Assembly (NCBI RefSeq): GCF_010183535.1
Contig: NC_071331.1
Location: forward strand, 22,258,001-22,322,000
Source of the DNA: Caenorhabditis remanei
Taxonomy: Eukaryota; Nematoda; Chromadorea; Rhabditida; Rhabditidae
Direction: 5' to 3'
Length of the DNA: 64,000 bases
Numbering within the stretch: the first letter of the stretch is position 1; every line of letters begins with the position of its first letter. Position numbers and translations under genes: made by a program. Under the pieces are notes generated by a model. It ran no database searches and was not told where the DNA came from. It saw only the letters and a program-made list of their open reading frames with translations. This document shows positions 58,188-64,000 of this stretch, piece after piece.

Positions 58188-58944
58188 GTATTCCTTCCAA
58201 AAAACCGCACGGAAAAGATGCTTTCGATAAATATGGGGTTAAGGAGCTGTGGGAAGTCCAAGCTATTTTCAAGGTACGGTTTTCAAATCAATTATATCTT
58301 TAAATTTGTATTTTTATTATAGAGAGCGGCAGAAAAAGGCAGAATCGCCGTTTTATATCAAGGGTGGTGGTCAACCCACATGTTAGACGTCGACGCCGAT
58401 TATCTCATGCAGAATTATGAAAACGCTCTACGGCATTACGGTAGCCAGGAACGAAGGTCTCCCCGATAAGGAGAAGAAAGCTCTAATCGAGTTGGAGCAA
58501 TTCATGACTGGGCTCTTCAAGATCTCACATATTTCCACTCAAAGATCCAGCAAGAATGCGGACAAGGAAATATTCACTAAATGTGTTTCTCAGGACACCC
58601 CTTCCAAGTTATACCGTGAGTTTTTTTTTTCGATTTTCCAAGGAAAACCATCATGTTTTCAGTTCGTGACTCAGCGCACGTCATGCAGGGAACAGTATTG
58701 TCTAAGTGCATTCAAGAAACTCGCCGTCTCGACAAAACTACGCAGAAAAAAGCTCTCAGAAGTGGACCGAGTACTCAACCAAGAACAACGCCTTGTGAAA
58801 ATCCAAAATGGTGCAAATGTAACCTCGTTGTAAGTTCAAATATTTATATTCGATAACAATAAAACAATCATTTTTCAGTACGCATCGATGATCGAGACGC
58901 CAACTGCAAAATGGAGGTCAAAAAATGCTTGTGATTATGTGTGA
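58188..58944 (+). pseudogene. Unrecognised multi-exon gene with repeated frame breaks
   Basis: Exon-like pieces lie at 58188-58273, 58323 to about 58617, about 58664-58829 and 58879-58944, with GT..AG junctions and AATAAA at 58973. Readable segments are GKDAFDKYGVKELWEVQA, GRIAVLYQGWWSTHMLDVDA, YLMQNYE, NEGLPDKEKKALIELEQF, LRDSAHVMQG and, at the end, RIDDRDANCKMEVKKCL. These look like genuine protein, but the frame changes at least twice (near 58265 and 58418) and probably again in the A run at 58742. No start codon or signal peptide is seen, so the 5' part is missing or unrecognised. I do not know the family. A young pseudogene is more likely than sequence error alone, given the density of breaks. 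Confidence 0.4.
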
Positions 58945-58972
58945 AGACGATATATAATATTTTTTTGAATTC

Positions 58973-58978
58973 AATAAA
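58973..58978 (+). terminator. Polyadenylation signal after the 58 kb gene remnant
   Basis: AATAAA about 30-40 bases after the last stop, supporting the position of a 3' gene end here. Confidence 0.45.
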
Positions 58979-58989
58979 TGTTTCTCCAA

Positions 58990-59359
58990 ATCCGTTGTCT
59001 ATCGTACCTATACATGTCATTTAAAACGCGATATTCGAATTCAGCTCGTTCTCAGCTTTCAGAAAAGTACCCGGGTTACTGTAGTTTTCGTGGTGGGACC
59101 TTTTTTCGAGAATATATTTACTTAACCTATTATAACTCGGAGGGGTTTTGTCTGAACCTTTCGAATTTATTATTTTCAGATTCAGCTTGTTGAGACGGTT
59201 CGAATGACTATAATCATGCCTATATTCCGGCAATTTTTGGGTCCCACCACGAAAACCGCTCGGGTTACTGTAGTTTTCGCGGTGGGACCCTACCATAGGC
59301 TTGTGGGTACTTTTCTGAAAGCTGAGAACACGCTGATTTCAAAAATGTAATTTTCATTC
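58990..59359. repeat. Fused palindromic element halves
   Basis: A truncated left end at about 59045-59105 is joined to another copy at about 59185-59335, which mixes TATAATCATG and GTGGGTACTTTTC arms. Confidence 0.55.
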
Positions 59360-59950
59360 CGTTCAGACTAGAACTGACTGAGATACGGTAAGTTTTGTGG
59401 TCTCATTTGTTTCAAAGTAGGTAGTGTTGCGTTTCGCAGTTGTCCGTCCACCGACCGCCCGTGCCTGTCTGACTTTCTGACTGTCTGCGTCTCCCTCTCT
59501 CTATCTATCTCTTTTGTTGGGAACGATTCTTCCCTTTTCTCATTCATCATTCCTCTCTTCCCCTCCCCGCTTGGCTTGTTTCTGGTTACTCGCCTAAAAA
59601 TATGTACATATTTATTGATTTTTTGTGAATTCTAATTGGTATTTGGTGAGTTTTATTTTTTTTACAAACGCTCCAAAAAATTCTGCACATTTTGAGCCAT
59701 AAATCATCAAAAAATACCAAAAACTAACGAAGTTAGAGATTTTCGAAACTTTTCAAAAAGTTTCGAAAATCCACTCAGAATATCTCTGGACATCCGGATG
59801 TCCGGACAAACAGACAGACTGAAAATTGTGGTTTTCAGCGTTTTTTGGACCTTTTTATGTCGGAAAATCCGGAAAATCGATATTTTGGACATCTGGACAC
59901 ACGGAACGACAAATTTAAGTTTTTTGAGCAATTTTAAGATGAAAATCTGT
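59360..59950. repeat. Triplicated noncoding segment, copy 2
   Basis: Matches copy 1 from CTGACTGAGATACGGTAAG through TTCTGGTTACTCGCCTAAAA to the GAGATTTTCGAAACTTTTC tail, with small indels throughout. Confidence 0.65.
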
Positions 59951-60043
59951 ATTTTTTTATGAAAAACCAGCCTATCTGCCTCGCCTTCGGCGATTCAGTC
60001 GGCTGGCCTCTCCTCATTCACGTGGTCACCTTTTCTCAAAGGT

Positions 60044-60114
60044 GCCCGCATGGCCGAGTGGTCAAAAGCGGCTGTTGCTGTCCAAAGCACGGTAGTTCGG
60101 TTTTGCCCGCTGGC
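60044..60114 (+). tRNA. tRNA-like sequence, probably a pseudogene or SINE head
   Basis: TGGCCGAGTGGTC is a good A box of the Ser/Leu type. A T-arm-like GGTAG-TTCGGTT-TTGCC has a 5-pair stem with wobbles. The 7-base ends GCCCGCA and CGCTGGC pair at 5 of 7 positions. The anticodon arm does not form a proper 5-pair, 7-base-loop structure, so a working tRNA is unlikely. Confidence 0.35.
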
Positions 60115-60199
60115 TCAGTTTCTCTTCTCTTTCCAAAACCGTTGCGGACAGTGCCTCAGACAGACAGACAAACACCACTTGTCTTTTATATATAAGAAT

Positions 60200-61005
60200 G
60201 ATGGTGAAAATTGTAAATTTTTGGCCATCTGATGGACAGACAGACGGAAAATTGTTTATGTTGCATCATTTTTGATCGAAAAATATCAATTTTTGCAGAT
60301 TTTTCGACATAAAATTGCTCAAAAATGCAGAAAAAAGCATCTATCTGTCGTTCTCTGTGTGTCCGGATGTCCAAAATCTCCATTTTCCAGATTTTTCGGC
60401 CTGAAAATGTCCAGTAATGGTTAAAAAAGAGATTTTCGGACATCTGGACATCCGGACACGCAGACAGACCAGATTTTCTTGGAAAAATCCGATTTTCTAA
60501 CAATTTTTGAGCCACTTCATTTTCCAAGTTTTTCAATCTAAAAAAGTCCAAAAAACGCTGAAAAACTACAATTTTCCGTCTGTCTGTGTGTCTGTCTGTC
60601 CGTGTGTCCGGATGTCTGTTTCTCGACATTTGTCGACTCAAAAATGCTCTAAAATCAGCGCGTTTTTCCATCATTAATGTCAAGAAATGGACATCCTGAT
60701 GTTCGGACACACATACAGACTGAAAATTGTGGTTTTTCAGCGTTTTTTCGAGTTTTTTATGTCGGGAAATCCGGAAAAATGAGATTTTGGACATCTGGAC
60801 CCACAAACCAACAGACAGTTATACTTTTCAAAATTTTTAAGCAATTTTAAGTCGAAAATATTGAAAGTTTCAAATTTTGGGACATCCGGATGTCCGGATA
60901 CACAGACAGACACCCCTAAACTAGATTTTGTTGAAAAAATGCGATTTTCAAGCAATGTTTTGTCCTAAAATCCATTTTTTTACCCTAAAAATCCATGTGT
61001 TTCAG
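60200..61005. repeat. CAGACAGACA / GTGTCCGGATGTCC minisatellite
   Basis: Degenerate units in both orientations, like 54953-55820. Long minus-strand ORFs here (to 206 codons) consist of the same repeating SVCxSxHPDV-like pattern and are not genes. Confidence 0.65.
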
Positions 61006-61190
61006 ATTGTTTGGAAGACCGAGTCCTCACGCCAACAACGCACTCGATATACTGCCCAATCGCTTCCAAAAGACAAGAGATCGGAACGGTTTTTATAAAA
61101 GTGTACTGTATACTGGAAGCGCACGGAGTATCTCCCAAATGGTACAGACCCTGCACAGACCATTTTAATAATTTAATTGTTTTGATTTAA
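61006..61190 (+). pseudogene. Isolated terminal exon of an unrecognised gene
   Basis: After a TGTGTTTCAG acceptor, one frame reads CLEDRVLTPTTHSIYCP, EIGTVFIKVYCILEAHG and WYRPCTDHF, then stops at 61188-61190. AATAAA follows at 61208. The four cysteines suggest an extracellular protein. No matching upstream exon is identified; the nearest candidate is the broken gene ending at 58944. A 54-residue alternative frame also exists, so the choice is not certain. Confidence 0.3.
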
Positions 61191-61239
61191 TTTTTTGGTT
61201 TTTCAAAAATAAATTGCTTATTGTACCAACTGTTTTTTT

Positions 61240-61660
61240 TTTGTGATTACTGTATCACCGGATGAATTTTCGAAAATTCTCAAAATTCTGATTCCAAAAC
61301 TGTCGGCATTTCTGAATTTGGACGGAAACTGACTGAGATACGGTAGTTTTGGTGTAACTTTTCGAAATTCCACATTTTTCAAGAGAAAAATCAAAAAATC
61401 GAAAAATTTCGAAAATCCAAATTTCATTTGAACTACCATAACTCAGAGGGGTTTTGTCTGAACTTTTCGAATTTATAAATTTCAGATTCAGCTTGTTGAG
61501 ACGGTTCGAATGACTATAATCATGCCTATATTCCGTTCATTTTGGGTCCCACCACGAAAACCGCTCGGGTTACTGTAGTTTTCGCGGTGGGACCCTACCA
61601 TAGGCTTGTGGGTACTTTTCTGAAAGCTGAGAACACGCTGATTCCAAATTTATAATTTTC
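61240..61660. repeat. Intergenic repeat with palindromic element
   Basis: The copy at about 61490-61645 is nearly the same as the one at 59185-59335, including GAGACGGTTCGAATGACTAT. This shows that the flank was duplicated together with the triplicated segment. Confidence 0.55.
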
Positions 61661-61935
61661 ACCTTTCTCAGAGAAGAACTGACTGAGATACGGTAAGTTT
61701 TATTTTTATTTTACTGCTTCTGAACGCATGGTTGCTTGTCCACCGACCGGTGTGCTCTTCACATGTCATAAATTGTGTTCTGTAACTGTCTGCGTCTCTC
61801 TATCTCTTTTGTTGGAAACAATTATTCTCTTATCACATTCATTCCCCTTTTCTTCCCCCTTCCCGTTTGGCTTGTTTCTGGTTACAAGCCTAAAATATGT
61901 ATATATTCAATGATTTTTGATGAATTCTAATTGGA
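61661..61935. repeat. Triplicated noncoding segment, copy 3 (shorter)
   Basis: It retains CTGACTGAGATACGGTAAG, GTCCACCGACCG, CTGTCTGCGTCTC and GGCTTGTTTCTGGTTAC, but stops after GAATTCTAATTGG, where GATCTCTGGAATATTCCAG follows instead of TATTTGGTGAG. Confidence 0.6.
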
Positions 61936-62008
61936 TCTCTGGAATATTCCAGATGTACTGTAAGTGTTATTGACTGAAAATGGTTTTTATTGTAACTAAT
62001 TTTTTCAG

Positions 62009-62076
62009 TGGTCAAATTTTGATTCAACGAACGACTACAATTAAAAAACAAATTAGTGGAGCTGTTCATCTTGCAG
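62009..62076 (+). pseudogene. Possible exon of an unrecognised gene
   Basis: Between a TTTTTCAG acceptor and a GTACAA donor, one frame reads GQILIQRTTTIKKQISGAVH. Further exon-like pieces follow at 62528-62589 (NNDSLMEADPPLNKMLM, stop), 63047-63103 and 63165-63216, but phases do not join all of them. Treat as weak evidence that a plus-strand gene once crossed 61.9-63.2 kb. Confidence 0.25.
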
Positions 62077-62123
62077 GTACAAATTGGTCTGAAACTGGCT
62101 CAAAATCAAAATAAACGAAAAAA

Positions 62124-62330
62124 CTAACACCAGATTCGGATTCCCCATCAAAAACTATCCTATATCCCCATTTTTCTGCGTCTCTATCTCTCAATTTGTG
62201 TTTTTTTGGGTTACTGTAGCGCCGATTGTGTGCAAACACCGAACACCGCGACGACAAAATGCACAGAATTTGAAAATTGAGTGAAAACCGGCTGGATAAG
62301 GGTTAAAAGGGTCGGGGAATTCGAATTTCA
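62124..62330 (+). mobile_element. Small TIR element (MITE) copy A
   Basis: The ends are GATTCGGATTCCCC and GGGGAATTCGAATTT, imperfect inverted repeats. The body contains TGCGTCTCTATCTCTCA, GGGTTACTGTAGCGCCGAT and ACACCGAACACCGCGACGAC. Confidence 0.7.
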
Positions 62331-62785
62331 AAGAGAAAATTGTCAAAAATCGCGTTCAAATTCAATATTATGAGCTGAAAAATATATCAAAATGTAGATT
62401 TCGACGAGTTCTGTGTCCGTGACCTACTACGGGTCGGAAGTGACTATTATGTTCACAAACAGCCAAACTTTTTGCTATTTTTATGATTTCTGTCCACATA
62501 TAATTTCAAATTTTGTATAATTTCAGTGAAATGAATAACGATTCGCTCATGGAGGCCGATCCTCCGCTCAACAAAATGTTGATGATATGACGGTCGTGGA
62601 AGAGAGAGAGAATATCTAAAAAAAAAGAAAAGGTGAAGACGAGAAAAAAAAGAATAAAAAGGAGTAACTCATTTTCTATATAAAAACCTGATACAATCTT
62701 CTTTTTAACACTAAATTCGGATTCCCCGCTCTTTTTTACATAAAAAATTCACTAGAAAATAGTGTTTTTAGACAATTCCAATGCG

Positions 62786-62980
62786 AAATTCGAATTTCTC
62801 CCCCCTTTTTACCCCTATCCAGACGGTTTTCACTCAATTTTCGAATTCTGTGCATTTTGTCGTCGGGGTGTTCGGTGTTTGCACACAATCGGCGCTACAG
62901 TAACCCAAAAAACACAAAATGAGAGATAGAGACGCAGAAAAATGGGGATAGGGGTAGTTTTTGATGGGGAGTTCGAATTT
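62786..62980 (-). mobile_element. Small TIR element (MITE) copy B, inverted
   Basis: The same body as copy A in reverse orientation (GTCGTCGGGGTGTTCGGTGT, then ATCGGCGCTACAGTAACCC). An extra half end, CTAAATTCGGATTCCCC, lies just outside at 62710. Confidence 0.7.
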
Positions 62981-63046
62981 GCGCATATAATTTGGTATGC
63001 GCCAAGAAAAATCTTTAAAAATTAAGAAATATATTTTGAATTTCAG

Positions 63047-63216
63047 AAAAGAAAAAGAATGTAATGCTGCACAGTGGAGCGTTGCAGAGACCGTCATGAA
63101 GAAGTGAGATTTTTAAATATTTTAAATATGAAATAAAAATAATAGATAAGTTCAATGTTTACAGACAAAACTTGACATGGACATCATTTCGGCAGATAAT
63201 TGATAATTACCGATAA
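63047..63216 (+). pseudogene. Two joined exon-like pieces ending in a stop
   Basis: 63047-63103 (EKECNAAQWSVAETVMK) and 63165-63216 (QNLTWTSFRQIIDNYR, stop) are separated by a 61-base intron with GTGAGA and TTTACAG ends in matching phase 2. The composition is protein-like. No start is seen and the family is unknown. Confidence 0.33.
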
Positions 63217-63671
63217 TTACCAATTTTATTTATTTTCTCTTTACTCAGTTCTTCTTTTTATTTTTTAAAAATTTTTATTGAATGAATATTTTTCGTTGCG
63301 TAGCTTACCTATAAAAGTTGTCCCTATAAAAGTTGGTACTGGTTCAACCAAAATGGTTTGCTATCAAATATGAATTGGATCTATCCAACAACAAGAGAAA
63401 TGTACAAACGATTGATGAAAAACAAGAGGAATCAAATTTATTCAATTAAAAATAATTGTGTTCCAAACTCCATTTTTGCAAACTTCTTCTCCTCCACCTG
63501 GCATTCCTCCGAGCCTTTATTCTGTCGGTCGACGAGCCACACCAGTTCCATAAAAATGGAAAATGGTAGATTGTCCAAAATTGGAGCTCTGAAAAAGAAA
63601 AAAACTGGGATAGTTGTGTTATACCTAAAATTGTGTCTAAAAATGGCTGTAAATGATGAAATACATAAAAA
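63217..63671. other. Unassigned stretch near the right edge
   Basis: A 105-codon plus-strand ORF (63358-63675) runs into the MITE at its end and has no signal, domain or splice support. A tandem TATAAAAGTTG doublet lies at 63311-63336. I see no reliable gene. Confidence 0.3.
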
Positions 63672-63875
63672 CTAACACCAAATTCGAATTCCCCATCAAA
63701 AACTACCCTTATCCCCATTTTTCTGCGTCTCTATCTCTCATTTTGTGTTTTTTGGGTTACTGTAGCGTCGATTGTGTGCAAACACCGAACACCCCGACGA
63801 CAAAATGCACAGAATTCGAAAATTGAGTGAAAACCGTCTAGATAGGGGTAAAAAGGAGCGGGGAATTCGAATTTT
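63672..63875 (+). mobile_element. Small TIR element (MITE) copy C
   Basis: Best-preserved ends: CAAATTCGAATTCCCC at the left and CGGGGAATTCGAATTTTG at the right. The body is close to copies A and B. Confidence 0.75.
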
Positions 63876-64000
63876 GCAATGGAATCGTCTAAAAACATTG
63901 GTTTCACACAGAAATTCATGATTTTTTTGAAAATGTTTAGATGTGACTCTAAAAAAAAACTTTATAACTAATTAACTTCGGCTAGTCGTGTTGTTTATAC

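Noticed and set aside
60186..60955. A 206-codon minus-strand ORF
   Set aside because: Built of the same minisatellite as lem-4 intron 6. No domain and no splice support.

Overview
The window is nematode DNA, almost certainly a Caenorhabditis of the elegans group. The evidence is short GT..AG introns with TTTCAG acceptors, a likely SL trans-splice site two bases before an ATG, strongly AT-rich introns full of GATTTTCGAAA and TACTGTAGTTTTCGTG repeats, and the gene content. From memory, a DDX1 helicase (Y55F3BR.1) and lem-4 (Y55F3BR.8) lie together on C. elegans chromosome IV, so this looks like the orthologous block. I could not check that, and the species is not resolved.

Layout. 1-10489 (+): the 3' half of a DDX1-type DEAD-box helicase in four visible exons, with a 5'-truncated non-LTR retrotransposon antisense in one intron and a large foldback repeat in another. 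11754-12201 (+): a small two-exon thioredoxin-fold protein without the CxxC site. 12.2-27 kb: repeat-rich DNA with two long palindromes (13321-14094 and about 20447-22656), a segmental duplication of DDX1 intron DNA, several decayed gene fragments and one possible small secreted protein (23198). 27070-45428 (+): a 22-exon secreted EB/Kunitz/lustrin protein of about 1560 residues. 45657-46701 (-): a three-exon small secreted protein with a ground-like domain, convergent with the Kunitz gene. 47797-55991 (+): LEM-4/ANKLE2, with ankyrin repeats and triplicated 5' exon copies in one intron. 56-64 kb: three copies of a noncoding segment, (CAGA)-rich minisatellites, a tRNA-like sequence, pieces of unrecognised genes and three copies of a small TIR element.

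The main genes have separate roles: RNA metabolism, cuticle or extracellular protease inhibition, and nuclear envelope reassembly. I see no operon-like spacing or joint system. The striking property is intron and intergenic inflation by palindromic elements of about 160 bp, roughly 45 copies.

Most reading-frame breaks in otherwise well-formed genes fall in mononucleotide runs and are repaired by one base, while exon phases stay consistent. This suggests residual consensus errors at least as much as gene death. I found no CRISPR, rRNA or bacterial features.
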